A DNA stretch of 64,000 nucleotides, taken from positions 62,001 through 126,000 of the forward strand of contig JBNLFL010000034.1 of assembly GCA_050305515.1 (NCBI GenBank), written 5' to 3'. The position numbers and the translations under genes were made by a program. The stretch is from JAFGUB01 sp050305515 (GTDB lineage: Bacteria > Campylobacterota > Campylobacteria > Campylobacterales > Sulfurimonadaceae). The notes under the pieces are model-generated. The model was not told the origin of the DNA. It made no database searches and was given only the letters and a program-made list of their open reading frames with translations. Shown piece after piece: positions 17,106-26,790 of the stretch (the first letter of the stretch is position 1; the number at the start of each line of letters is the position of its first letter).

Positions 17106-19955
17106 TTAGAGATAATCTTCAATCGTCTCAAGAACCCGCTTGAGGTGTTCCTGATAGTTTTTCATCAGCAGCGAATAGTTGCTCTGGCTTTCACGTATAA
17201 AAGCATCTTCAAGTGCAGCCGCGGATTCAGAAAGCTTATAAGCACCGATATTTCCGGAAACACCCTTGATATCATGAGCGAACTGTTTGCCGTCACGGTA
17301 GCGTTTCTCTTCCGCTATGGCCTGAAGTACCTGTACCGAATCACTGTACATCTCTCTGAAATCTTCCAGCAGTGCCGCATAGAGTTCTTTATCACCGCCA
17401 CAGCGCTCCACACCGTCTTCAAAAATCACGATACTCGAAACACTCTGTTCCGGCTCTGCCGCCGGTTTGACCGTTTCCTTGAGCGTTTCTTCAACAGGTT
17501 CATCAAAAATGGTCTCGGCTTCCTCAACCGATGGGTTTGCTTCTTCTGATGGAACTTTCGGTTCTTCTACCTCGCTTTGCGGCTGATATGAAACGCTAGC
17601 CGTGTTCTTGTAAAGAATGTCGAGTAACTTCTGATACAGAATCTCTACATTCAGCGGTTTACCGATATATCCCTGCATGCCACAGGAGATGGCGTGCTCG
17701 ATTTCATCTTCCATGGCGTTGGCAGTCAGGGCAATAATGGGAATGCCATCGTATGCCCGGTACTCCCGAATCAGCCTGCTCGCCTCGTATCCATCCATGA
17801 CCGGCATGCTGATATCCATAAAAATCAGATCAAAATCCGAATTTTTATGAAGCATGTCAATCGCTTCGCGCCCATTTTCCACCATAGTCAGTACGATACC
17901 GCTGCCGTCAAGCAGACCGCTGAGTACCCGCTGGTTGATCTCGTTGTCTTCCGCGACAAGAACCTTTTTGCCGCTGAGTACTTTCAGATCATCTCTGGAA
18001 ATTTTTCTGTTTTTGTCATTAAGCGCCTGTTTCTCACCGTAGAGTTCGAGAATAATATTGAAAACGCTCTGCTGATTGAACGGTTTGAGAAGATAACGGT
18101 CAATCTCTTTGACACGATACTGGCTGTTGGTCGTCTGATTAAAGAGGCTTTCTATCAAAACGATCTTGATCATACGCTCTTTCTTAAGCTCGGCGATCCG
18201 TTTGATGGCATATTTTGAAAGTTTCTGTTCATCAATCAAAAGGATATCGACAGGTACCTCTTCCAGTAGGACGCCGGCCTCTTCGAGAATCGGCATGGTG
18301 TGTACTTCGTAATGGAAATACTCCAGCATTTTGCTTAGCGCGCTGAGGGATTTTGTATTGGTATCGATAATCAGGGCACGTTTGCCCATGAGACTTTTTG
18401 ACGGCAGCCGGTAATGGCGTTTATTGCCGCCATCACGCAGTTCCAGTTCGATGCTGAATATGAAATGGCTGCCTTTGCCATACTGGCTCTCAACCCGAAT
18501 TCCGCCGCCCATCTTCTCAATAAGCTGCTTCGAAATGGAAAGACCGAGTCCCGTACCGCCATAAATACGGCTGGTCGAATCATCTGCCTGAGAGAACGAT
18601 TTGAATAGCTTGTTCATCTGGTCATGCGTCATACCGATTCCGGTATCACTGACCTTGAATTCCAGCAGTACCTTCTCTTCATCCTGAGAAATTTTCTGGA
18701 TATGCAGATCGATCTCACCGGTTTTCGTAAATTTTACGGCATTGCCGAGCAGATTGATAAGGACCTGACCTACACGCAGCGGATCACCGATCAACTGGGA
18801 AGGCACTCCTTTTTCGATATCAAAAATAAGCTCCAGGCCTTTGTTTTTAGCCTTGATGGAAACCATGTTGGATACATGATCGAGAACATCGTTGAGATTA
18901 AAAGAGACCTGTTCAATCTTTAACTCACCGGCATCCATTTTAGAGAGGTCAAGAATATCATTGATGATTTCAAGAAGCAGCTCGCCGGACTGCTTGATTT
19001 TGACAATATTATCATGCTGCAGACGGCTCAGATCACTTTGAAGAACAATATGGCTTAACCCGATAATGGCATTCATGGGTGTTCGCAGTTCATGGCTTAT
19101 TTTAGCCATGAAAAGCTCTTTTTGAACAATATCGTCCCGGCAGGAAAGAATTTCTTTGCTGATTCGGTTGTTGCGCGCTTCAAGCCGTTTGTTCTCTTTG
19201 CGGGAGAGGAACAGAAGAATCATCGCTATCACCAGAAGCAGCAGTGTCAGAGCAAACAGTATAGGCCAGGTATATCCTGAAAAGATTTCCGACGATTCCG
19301 TCTTTTCAAGACGCTCCGCAAGTTCCGGAGCATGGGGAAGCGTCTCATTCACTAAAGATGCAGCTGATGAAGATGCTTCCGAAGCACTCTTTTGCAACTG
19401 CTCTGCCGGAGGCTCCTGACGTATCGGTTCGTCTGCCGTTTTTTTTGCGGGAGCCGGTTCCTGAACAATCTCCTGAATGGTAATTTCAGGCTGAAGCAGT
19501 GTTTTTTCCGGAACCTCACTCTCAAGTGTTTTTATGATTTTAGAGGGAGTTTTTTTCGGTTTTTCCTTTGGTGCCGCTACGGGCTCTTTGACAAGAGGCT
19601 TTTTGTCCGGCTGCTTTACTTCCGCAGGCGGCGAAATACGGTTGACAAATGCATCTTTATGTTTTTCCCGAACAACATCCAATACATCCTGAAGCACATT
19701 TCTGTCAGTAAAAGGTTCAACCGAAAGAATAAAAAAATCACCTGACGGACGTGCGACAAATTCAAAACCGTAATGCTGCTGAAGGGTTGCGATATGATCA
19801 TTTGCAGAGACATATTCATTTAGAAGTTTGAGGGCCGCATCGGCATCGGATTGCGACAGGTAACTGGCTACAACGATTTTTCGAAGGTATCCCTCTGCTT
19901 CAAGAGCTTGGAAGAAAAATAAAAAAATGAAAAGAAACGCCGTAAATTTTTTCAT
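17106..19955 (-). CDS. Hybrid sensor histidine kinase (BarA-like layout) with periplasmic SPOR-like domain
   Basis: 949 aa. Signal peptide, then a periplasmic SPOR-like module (residues ~22-108, with DFFILSVEPF), a Pro/Glu/Ala-rich linker (~110-225), one membrane segment (~228-250), HisKA with phospho-acceptor His288 (ISHELRTPMN), HATPase (N, G1, G2 boxes; GTGLGLSISKQLIEK), a degenerate receiver (~520-640, no clear acceptor pocket), a full receiver with Asp714 (LIFMDISMPVMDG) and a C-terminal Hpt with His894 (FAHDIKG). It can run an internal His-Asp-His relay. A SPOR-like sensor suggests detection of peptidoglycan or envelope state (inference). Lies 41 nt after the HD-GYP regulator gene, last in its operon. 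Confidence 0.88.
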   Translation of the reverse strand: MKKFTAFLFIFLFFFQALEAEGYLRKIVVASYLSQSDADAALKLLNEYVSANDHIATLQQHYGFEFVARPSGDFFILSVEPFTDRNVLQDVLDVVREKHKDAFVNRISPPAEVKQPDKKPLVKEPVAAPKEKPKKTPSKIIKTLESEVPEKTLLQPEITIQEIVQEPAPAKKTADEPIRQEPPAEQLQKSASEASSSAASLVNETLPHAPELAERLEKTESSEIFSGYTWPILFALTLLLLVIAMILLFLSRKENKRLEARNNRISKEILSCRDDIVQKELFMAKISHELRTPMNAIIGLSHIVLQSDLSRLQHDNIVKIKQSGELLLEIINDILDLSKMDAGELKIEQVSFNLNDVLDHVSNMVSIKAKNKGLELIFDIEKGVPSQLIGDPLRVGQVLINLLGNAVKFTKTGEIDLHIQKISQDEEKVLLEFKVSDTGIGMTHDQMNKLFKSFSQADDSTSRIYGGTGLGLSISKQLIEKMGGGIRVESQYGKGSHFIFSIELELRDGGNKRHYRLPSKSLMGKRALIIDTNTKSLSALSKMLEYFHYEVHTMPILEEAGVLLEEVPVDILLIDEQKLSKYAIKRIAELKKERMIKIVLIESLFNQTTNSQYRVKEIDRYLLKPFNQQSVFNIILELYGEKQALNDKNRKISRDDLKVLSGKKVLVAEDNEINQRVLSGLLDGSGIVLTMVENGREAIDMLHKNSDFDLIFMDISMPVMDGYEASRLIREYRAYDGIPIIALTANAMEDEIEHAISCGMQGYIGKPLNVEILYQKLLDILYKNTASVSYQPQSEVEEPKVPSEEANPSVEEAETIFDEPVEETLKETVKPAAEPEQSVSSIVIFEDGVERCGGDKELYAALLEDFREMYSDSVQVLQAIAEEKRYRDGKQFAHDIKGVSGNIGAYKLSESAAALEDAFIRESQSNYSLLMKNYQEHLKRVLETIEDYL

Positions 19956-19996
19956 GTCAAAAGTGATTCTCTGTGATAAGTTGGACCATTATAGTA

Positions 19997-21493
19997 TCAT
20001 AAATTTTCTATATCTTGTAATATCTTTGTGACAATCTTCTCCTCAAGCGGATAGGTGTGAATACTGACATCAACACCATCGCTCAAAAGCGCCATAATAC
20101 GCTTTTGAAACGGTTCGATAGCTATCGCTTTATCGGAAAGAATCACAAAATCATCACCGTGAACACGAAAGGCCAGCGCCCCGTCAAGCAGTTCCGTGAT
20201 CGTAGTGCCGATACTTCGCAGCAGTATGTCACCGCATTCCCATCCCATCTTTTCATTAAAAGAACTGAAATGGTGTAGATAAATTGTCGTTATTATCGTA
20301 TAGTGTACTTCTCTGGAATTTTGCCTTAGTATTACTTCCAGATAATTTCTGTTATGCACGCCGGAGACCGTATCACGATAAAAATAGGCGAAGCGCTCTT
20401 TTTCGAGATCACTTTGCGGCAGCTGATTGATGCTTGCGTCAATCGTGACATGCTGCAGTACCTCCAGGGCAGCATCTACCACTTCGGGATGGAATTGCTG
20501 CTCGCGCAACAGTTTGATCTCGGCTATCGCCTCCGCAACGCTTTTCCTGCCCTTGTAAATACGATTGGTGGTCATGGCGTCAAAAGCATCTGCAACAATC
20601 ATGATCCGGGAGAGCTCCGGAATAGCCTCCGCTTTCAAACCTTCGGGATAGCCGGTACCGTCATAACGTTCATGGTGATAGCGGATGATCTCGGCGACAC
20701 GCTGAAACATGGGAATCTTGTTCAACAGGGCAAATCCCGTTTTGACATGTTCCTGAATCAAAGCGTACTCTACTTCATTGAGCTTCTGCGGATTGAGCAA
20801 AATGGAATCAGGCGTTGCGATTTTTCCCAGATCGTGCAAGATTCCTGCCTGATAGAGCAGATTACATGTAGAGGTGTCGTATCCCATCTGCTTGGCGATC
20901 CGGACACAATAGCTTGCCACACGCTGTGAATGTCCCGCCGTATAGGTGTCACGATCTTCGATCATTTCAACCATGGAGCGCAGGGTCATGTCATAATCGG
21001 CCACCCGTTCCTTCTGCAACTTTTCCAGAGCATCGGTTTTCTCCTTGACCATACTCTCAAGCTGCTCTTTATAGCGCTCGTTTTCCCGGAATACATGTAA
21101 TTTATAAACGATTTTATAGAGCTCCTGAGTGATAACATCATAATTGATCGGCTTGAGCAAATAGCCGCTGACACCCAGTGATATCGCTTCGGAAAGATAA
21201 TTGAAATCGCTAAACGCGGAGACAACCAGCAGTTCCTGCTGCGGATTGATCTGCTTCATTCCACGGGCCATTTCAATACCATCCATAACGGGCATGGAAA
21301 TATCGGTAATGACAATATCATAGGCTCCTGTACGATAGCGTTCCAAACCTTCTACACCGTCTCCAGCTACAATCACCTCTTTAAAAATTTTTGAAAAATA
21401 TACTCCGAGTTTTTCACGAATATCCGAATCGTCATCAACAAGGAGTACCCGCATCTTGCTGCCAAGTTCTTTAAGCGCAACTATCGCACTCAT
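19997..21493 (-). CDS. Response regulator: REC, HD-GYP, degenerate GGDEF
   Basis: 498 aa. Receiver with Asp64 (IVITDISMPVMDG); HD-GYP phosphodiesterase domain (residues ~170-350) with HDLGK and HHERYDGTGYP intact, so c-di-GMP hydrolysis is expected; then a C-terminal GGDEF-like domain (~360-490) whose signature is HGDDF, so it is probably not a cyclase but may bind GTP or regulate. REC-HD-GYP-GGDEF in this order is unusual. The start is 3 nt after the stop of the upstream kinase (21497), which is the likely phosphodonor. A second ATG at 21454 (MRVLLVDDD) is a possible shorter start. Confidence 0.88.
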   Translation of the reverse strand: MSAIVALKELGSKMRVLLVDDDSDIREKLGVYFSKIFKEVIVAGDGVEGLERYRTGAYDIVITDISMPVMDGIEMARGMKQINPQQELLVVSAFSDFNYLSEAISLGVSGYLLKPINYDVITQELYKIVYKLHVFRENERYKEQLESMVKEKTDALEKLQKERVADYDMTLRSMVEMIEDRDTYTAGHSQRVASYCVRIAKQMGYDTSTCNLLYQAGILHDLGKIATPDSILLNPQKLNEVEYALIQEHVKTGFALLNKIPMFQRVAEIIRYHHERYDGTGYPEGLKAEAIPELSRIMIVADAFDAMTTNRIYKGRKSVAEAIAEIKLLREQQFHPEVVDAALEVLQHVTIDASINQLPQSDLEKERFAYFYRDTVSGVHNRNYLEVILRQNSREVHYTIITTIYLHHFSSFNEKMGWECGDILLRSIGTTITELLDGALAFRVHGDDFVILSDKAIAIEPFQKRIMALLSDGVDVSIHTYPLEEKIVTKILQDIENL

Positions 21494-21496
21494 GAC

Positions 21497-24346
21497 CTAC
21501 ACTTCTCCCAATGGCAGAATGATTTTGAAACAGGTACCGGTATCATGGTTCATAACTTCGATGCGCCCTTTGAGATGCTGTTCTACGATAATTTTTGAAA
21601 TATAAAGTCCAAGTCCCGTACCGTTGATATCGCCTTTGGTCGAAAAATATGGATCAAATATCTGAGGCAGAATTCCCTTGTCGATACCGCCGCCGTTATC
21701 ACAAATGTTGAAAGAAACTTCCTGCTCTGAATAGGTAATTTCTACCCATATCCGACGATCACCGCGTCGATGATCGGCAACCGCTTCTTTAGCATTTTTG
21801 ATTAAATTAATAAAGACCTGAAGTAACTCCCTTGAATAGGTGTATAGAGGTACTCCTTCCGTACAATGGATCTCAAGCTCTATCTGATTGTTCTGCAGGC
21901 TTTTTCCCATCATTTTCTCAGCTTCCTGAATGATAGCGGACGGACTTATCGCTTCACGTTCTTTATCGGGTCTGAAAAAATTCCTGAAATCATCAATTGT
22001 CTGCGAAAGGTATTGGGTCTGGCGGATGATATCGTACGCTTCTTCTTTAAAAGCTTCAGGATCAACTTCTCCCAGATCGATGTCGGCAATCATGTTATTG
22101 GCACCCATGGCGATAACCGTAATAGGCTGACGCCACTGATGCGCTATCATACCGATCATCTCGCCCATGGCAGCATGGCGGGATTGTGCCACCATCAATT
22201 TTTCATTCTCGCGGATTTTCTGCTGATCCAGATAACTCTGGGTCACATCGACAAGTACCAAACCAAGATATGGCATGCTTTCACGATGCTTGATACAAAA
22301 CCCCATCGTCCTGAAATAAAGCTGCTGCCCCTGCAGATCGAAAAAGGTCTGTATCTCGTCGCACATTCCCTCTCGCAGTACTTTTAGATCAAAACTCCGG
22401 GTTTGCTCCAATGCTTCTGGTGAGAGCAGATCGGCGGCAGTTTTGCCTACAACCTCCTGTGTGCCGAAAAAATCACTGACTCTGCTGTTGGCATAGATGA
22501 TAATACCCTTGTCATCTTTGATGAGCACACTCGCCGGAAGATGATTCATAAAAAGTTCAAACATCTCTTCGCTCTCGCGAAGCTTCTGTTCCAGCGCTTT
22601 AAGTGCGGTAATATCGGTATGGAAACCTACCATACGCACCGCTTTTCCCTCTGTGTTACGAATCGTCTGGCCCCGATCGAGGATCCAGACCCAGTGACCA
22701 TCGCGATGCCGTAAACGATGAACATTTTCATAGAGCGTACCGCTCTCATGGCTCTGTTTAATAGCGGACACTGCTGCATCATAATCATCCGGATGCACCC
22801 GACTGCTCCAGTTTTCCAGTATGTTTGAAAGTTCTTCGTCATGATACCCCAGCATCTCTTTCCAGCGTGGTGAAAAATAGATATCATTGGTTTCAAGATC
22901 CCAATCCCACAACCCGTCCATCGTTCCGTTGACAGCATAATTAAGGCGTTCACGCAGCACATCGAGTTCACTTCGGGTCTGCATCTCCTGCGTGCGATCT
23001 TCATAAATAACCACCAGTTCGCCGCTTGGAAGTTTATAGGCGTAATTTTCACGCCATCCTTCCAGCCTATCATCTTTATAACAGGTGATCGGAAATTCTT
23101 TTGCCTCACCGCTCTGCCACACCTGTGAAAAATAATCAAGAATACCCGTCTCAACCGCCATGGGAAAAACATCAGTAATTTTTTTGCCCAACATTTCGCT
23201 GCGATCGAGTTTCTCAATCTCTTCACATTGGCGATTGACATGTCGGAAAATAAAATCTTTCCCGTCATCAACCGCTTCATAAATCACAATGGCGCTTTTT
23301 GAATTTTGTATCAAAGCCTCGTAACGGACATTGTTCTCCTCGATTATATCAATCTGTTCGCTGTACAATGATGCCACGAACTCCTGATACGTTCTGATAC
23401 GCCTGTCACTTCGGCGTACCAGCCACCACAAAATCAGTCCGAGAATGAGCATGATGGCAAAAACAGGTATGCCCTGCATCATACTATCCTGATTCAGAAG
23501 ACGAAAAATCAGGATTTTGACTTTTTCCTCTCCCGCAAAATCATTCAGCGTCATGACATAGGTACGATAGCGCTTCGATCCTGCCGTCACTTCATTCCCG
23601 CTTTTCAAAAGCTCTACCGCGTGATAATGTTTCCAAATTGTTTCCACTTCGGGTGTCATCTCTGACTGCATTTGATAGTTACCGACCCGTACCGGACTCT
23701 CCATACCGGAAAGTTCTAATGAGTTTTCTTTAATAAACACAATACCGGTAACGCCATCAGTCTCTTTCACGGCATCAATGACAAAATCAGGGTGCAGTCC
23801 CAGCTCTATGGCACCAATATAATAATCATGATCAAAAACCGGGTAAATGATCCGATAGGTCGCCCCATAAAGCCCCGTCTCATATCCCGATACCGTTTTA
23901 TGCGTTTTATGAATGTAACGCAGCATCGGTCGCTTGAGTGCAATAGTGTCATCAAAATGTTCCGGTCGATGCATACGCAAGAGAGATGTGCCGTCGGCAC
24001 GGTGAAACTGCAAGACGATAAGATGCGGTTCGAAATCCTGCATCTGCTTCCATTGAACACTCATATAACGGTAAAGAGCTTCACGTGATCCTTGACGCAT
24101 CAGGCGAACTACTTCCGGAGTATCCGCAAGAATCTGCAAAATTTCTCCGTAACGCTGAATATCTTTGGTCACAATATGCTGCATACTCCGCTCAAGATGC
24201 AAAGAGAGCGTTTCAAAACGTTCACGTTCACTTAACCACTCCAGCATGCCGATTACAGTGATGACTCCCAATGAAAGCAGCACGAATGATATGAGAATAT
24301 AGCGGATCAGATCGGTATTAAGCTCTCTGATTTGGTGGATTTTCAA
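21497..24346 (-). CDS. Sensor histidine kinase: double-Cache, three PAS, HWRQP-type kinase core
   Basis: 949 aa from a TTG at 24346 that overlaps the stop of the ODP-like gene. TM1 ~14-35, periplasmic double-Cache-like region ~40-290 (RMHRPEHFDD and IIYPVFDHDYYIGAIELG), TM2 ~293-312, three PAS domains (~345-455, ~465-585 with WDWDLETNDIYFSPRWKEML, ~590-700), then a kinase core with His736 in MIAHQWRQP and HATPase boxes NLIKNAKEA, DNGGGI, GTGLGLYIS. HWRQP kinases are abundant in Campylobacterota. It senses a periplasmic small ligand plus possible cytoplasmic PAS cues and probably phosphorylates the REC-HD-GYP product encoded 3 nt downstream. Confidence 0.9.
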   Translation of the reverse strand: MKIHQIRELNTDLIRYILISFVLLSLGVITVIGMLEWLSERERFETLSLHLERSMQHIVTKDIQRYGEILQILADTPEVVRLMRQGSREALYRYMSVQWKQMQDFEPHLIVLQFHRADGTSLLRMHRPEHFDDTIALKRPMLRYIHKTHKTVSGYETGLYGATYRIIYPVFDHDYYIGAIELGLHPDFVIDAVKETDGVTGIVFIKENSLELSGMESPVRVGNYQMQSEMTPEVETIWKHYHAVELLKSGNEVTAGSKRYRTYVMTLNDFAGEEKVKILIFRLLNQDSMMQGIPVFAIMLILGLILWWLVRRSDRRIRTYQEFVASLYSEQIDIIEENNVRYEALIQNSKSAIVIYEAVDDGKDFIFRHVNRQCEEIEKLDRSEMLGKKITDVFPMAVETGILDYFSQVWQSGEAKEFPITCYKDDRLEGWRENYAYKLPSGELVVIYEDRTQEMQTRSELDVLRERLNYAVNGTMDGLWDWDLETNDIYFSPRWKEMLGYHDEELSNILENWSSRVHPDDYDAAVSAIKQSHESGTLYENVHRLRHRDGHWVWILDRGQTIRNTEGKAVRMVGFHTDITALKALEQKLRESEEMFELFMNHLPASVLIKDDKGIIIYANSRVSDFFGTQEVVGKTAADLLSPEALEQTRSFDLKVLREGMCDEIQTFFDLQGQQLYFRTMGFCIKHRESMPYLGLVLVDVTQSYLDQQKIRENEKLMVAQSRHAAMGEMIGMIAHQWRQPITVIAMGANNMIADIDLGEVDPEAFKEEAYDIIRQTQYLSQTIDDFRNFFRPDKEREAISPSAIIQEAEKMMGKSLQNNQIELEIHCTEGVPLYTYSRELLQVFINLIKNAKEAVADHRRGDRRIWVEITYSEQEVSFNICDNGGGIDKGILPQIFDPYFSTKGDINGTGLGLYISKIIVEQHLKGRIEVMNHDTGTCFKIILPLGEV

Positions 24347-25107
24347 GGATAAAGCTCCTCAATCAGATCCGATCCGCAACGCAGTTCATCAAGCCACGAC
24401 AAAAATATTTCAACATTTTCTTCGGTAAAGAGCGCACCATGCTGCGGCGCAATCATAGTAACGGGATAACGGCGGACCGTCTCTACCCACGCACGCAAAA
24501 GCCGGTTGGAACCCATATAGCGGCGGTGAAACCCTTCAAGAAAAGGTCGATGCTTTTTAAAGTCACCAACCTCTTTGTAGAGCTCCTGCGGTGGTACGAT
24601 TGCCGCACCGATATCACCGCTGAAAAGAATCTTCGAACGGCTGTCATAAAGCGAGAAGTTTCCAGGAGAATGCAGAAAGTGTGCCGGCAGAAAATGCAGG
24701 GCATCCGATCCGAATGCAATTTTGGCACCTTTGTCTTCCAAAGGCAGGATCCGGTCCATATCCATAAATCCGTAATGGCTCATAAAGCGCACCCAAAGTT
24801 TGGACAGCACAAATTTTGCCGGTGTCGCCACGCTCCACTCCGTAATCGAACCCGCGACATCAGGGTCTTGATGCGAGAAGAAGATATATTTCAGCTGATC
24901 AAGTGGAAGATAACGTTCCACTGCTTCGCTAATCTCGTAAAAAATGGCTGCCGAACCGGGATCGATGAGAATCCCGCTGCCGTTTTGAACAATCAGAAAC
25001 TGATTGACCGAAAGGAATGAATCTTCGGCAGTTTCGTCATCGAAACTGAACATAATGCATTTGTGGCTGCCGTTATCGTAGAGTACGCGTTCTTTGTTAG
25101 TTTCCAT
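24343..25107 (-). CDS. ODP/flavodiiron-like metallo-beta-lactamase-fold protein
   Basis: 254 aa. The fold and ligands follow the di-iron beta-lactamase domain of flavodiiron proteins: SHQDPDVAGS (H-x-D-x-D in place of HxExDH), LHSPGN, LFSGDIGA and IAPQHGAL supply a full set of His/Asp ligands. No flavodoxin domain follows, so it corresponds to stand-alone oxygen-binding di-iron proteins (ODP), reported as O2 sensors coupled to signalling. It overlaps the REC-PAS-PilZ gene (11 nt) and the kinase gene (4 nt), so it is made together with them; a role as the O2 or NO sensor of this circuit is inference. Confidence 0.75.
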   Translation of the reverse strand: METNKERVLYDNGSHKCIMFSFDDETAEDSFLSVNQFLIVQNGSGILIDPGSAAIFYEISEAVERYLPLDQLKYIFFSHQDPDVAGSITEWSVATPAKFVLSKLWVRFMSHYGFMDMDRILPLEDKGAKIAFGSDALHFLPAHFLHSPGNFSLYDSRSKILFSGDIGAAIVPPQELYKEVGDFKKHRPFLEGFHRRYMGSNRLLRAWVETVRRYPVTMIAPQHGALFTEENVEIFLSWLDELRCGSDLIEELYP

Positions 25108-26605
25108 ATTGCAATCCTTTAAATTCCCGAATCAGTTCCATCTGGCGTTTGGAGATGTACTCCGTCAGCGGCCGGACCATCGTGGTAGGAAGATCAAGCG
25201 TAAAAACCAGATAAAAAAGCCGATTCTGTTCAGTTTTTTTGTAGAGTATCGCCTCGGTATTGATAATAATCTGACGTTTATCCAGCGTGAGAATCATATC
25301 AAGCCGTACCCGTTCTTCGGGTTCAAGCCCCGCAGGCAGTGCATCCATACTGATCTTGACAGCATCTTTGGAAAGATCGACAATCCTTGTTTCACCGAAA
25401 AATTTGTGTTCATTGAAAAAGAGTGTCACCGTGTGCTCCTGTGCCGGTTCTACACGAATCGTTTTTCGCTCGACTGGAGAACGCGATAAAAAATGGACCG
25501 ATTCAAAATGGATGCTCTGATCTTCAAAATTGATCTTTTTGAGTGCCTCGCATATGATGTCATGAGGAAGCGCTTCAGACGAAAGGACGGTACGCTTTTC
25601 AATCTGTATTGCTTTTTGCTGTAAAAAATTGCTTTTGAGCTGAAGCAGACCGTTTTTGGCATCAACGACAACGGCATCATTTGTAATGCTGAGCCCACGG
25701 TAGAAATTATGAAGTTTGACCTTGGCATGATTGCGTTCTATGACACCCAGCAGATCAAAAATGGCTTTTTGATCCATTTCCGACCTGTCATCACGACTTT
25801 TTTTACCGTCAAAGAGATCCAGCAGCTGCAACTCGGTGATATCGTCGAAAGAGAGAATCGTATAATCTTTTTTTTCCGGTACATGATGCAGTTTGAAAAT
25901 AAAGTGATGCATTTTGTGCGCATCGTCAGCCATTTTGACGTGAAACAACCGATCCGGATGACTCGACGCTTCGATAAACCAGTCTCGTGATGGCTCATTA
26001 TACAAAAAGCCGCTGTGCTTGAGCAGGCACGCTCCGATGTTGTCACGTTTGGCAATAAATCCCTCAATGGATTCAACACCAAAAAAATCCAAGAACCGTT
26101 CACTCGCCAGAAGTATGGTGCGTTCCTGCATCATCACGACCAGGGCGCTTTGATAATTAAAAACATCACTCAGTTGCGTATAAAAAATACGGTTTTGTTC
26201 TTCATCTTTGATAGCTTTGATCGCATCCAGCAGTGCCTCGCTCAGATCGGTAACACTGGCAGGTTTTTTCAAGAACCTGAAAACGCCGCAGTCGATCGCT
26301 TCATGCAGATGTTCGCGATCATCAAATGCTGACATCACAATCACTTTTGTTTCAGGTTTGAGTGCCTTGATCATACGGGTCAGATCAAGTCCGTCACGTC
26401 TGGGCATTTTGATATCTGTGATGACAATTTGTGGATGATGTTCTCTGAAAAGTCCCAGTGCCACCTCACCATCTCCAGCAAGATAGACCGTACCAAAAAG
26501 TTTCTTCAACAGCGCCCCGGCCTGATTTCTCAACGCTTCATTGTCTTCGGCAAAAAGAATTTCAAAACCTTCTGCTTCTACTTTGAGCCGATTGATATCT
26601 GACAC
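25097..26605 (-). CDS. Response regulator: REC, PAS, PilZ-like domain
   Basis: 502 aa from a GTG at 26605 with GGAGGAG 6 nt upstream. Receiver with Asp64 (IVITDIKMPRRDG) and intact Lys in RFLKKPAS; a PAS-like middle (~140-265, ILSFDDITELQLL at its end); and a C-terminal ~200 residues with RKTIRV followed by IVDLSKDAV, which resembles the RxxxR and (D/N)xSxxG elements of PilZ but with the last Gly replaced, so c-di-GMP binding is uncertain. First gene of the operon that continues into the ODP-like protein, kinase, HD-GYP regulator and hybrid kinase. Confidence 0.75.
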   Translation of the reverse strand: MSDINRLKVEAEGFEILFAEDNEALRNQAGALLKKLFGTVYLAGDGEVALGLFREHHPQIVITDIKMPRRDGLDLTRMIKALKPETKVIVMSAFDDREHLHEAIDCGVFRFLKKPASVTDLSEALLDAIKAIKDEEQNRIFYTQLSDVFNYQSALVVMMQERTILLASERFLDFFGVESIEGFIAKRDNIGACLLKHSGFLYNEPSRDWFIEASSHPDRLFHVKMADDAHKMHHFIFKLHHVPEKKDYTILSFDDITELQLLDLFDGKKSRDDRSEMDQKAIFDLLGVIERNHAKVKLHNFYRGLSITNDAVVVDAKNGLLQLKSNFLQQKAIQIEKRTVLSSEALPHDIICEALKKINFEDQSIHFESVHFLSRSPVERKTIRVEPAQEHTVTLFFNEHKFFGETRIVDLSKDAVKISMDALPAGLEPEERVRLDMILTLDKRQIIINTEAILYKKTEQNRLFYLVFTLDLPTTMVRPLTEYISKRQMELIREFKGLQYGN

Positions 26606-26705
26606 CGTAGCTCCTCCGTTTCAGGTAGTCCTTATAATAGCACAACTACACAATAACAACACTTTTATCCGGAATTATTATGCCAACTTATTTTAGGGAG
26701 ATTCA

Positions 26706-26789
26706 ATGCTAACATCACTTGCGCTTTCTATCTCACTCGCTCTCGTCATGAGTGCCGCATACGGCTGGATGATGTTTTCAGGACGTTAA
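26706..26789 (+). CDS. Putative 27-aa single-pass membrane peptide
   Basis: ATG at 26706 with AGGGAG 6 nt upstream; the product, MLTSLALSISLALVMSAAYG plus seven residues, is one hydrophobic helix ending in FSGR. It lies on the strand opposite to both flanking signalling operons and is followed after one base by a second tiny frame. The strong ribosome site and the hydrophobic content make it more than a chance ORF. Size and shape recall small subunits of respiratory oxidases (CydX, CcoQ-like), but I see no oxidase gene nearby; function unknown. Confidence 0.45.
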   Translation: MLTSLALSISLALVMSAAYGWMMFSGR

Positions 26790-26790
26790 T

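Noticed and set aside
26633..26638. TATAAT upstream of the tiny ORFs as their promoter
   Set aside because: Plausible, but it is 70 nt away with no extended -10 or recognisable -35; too weak to call.
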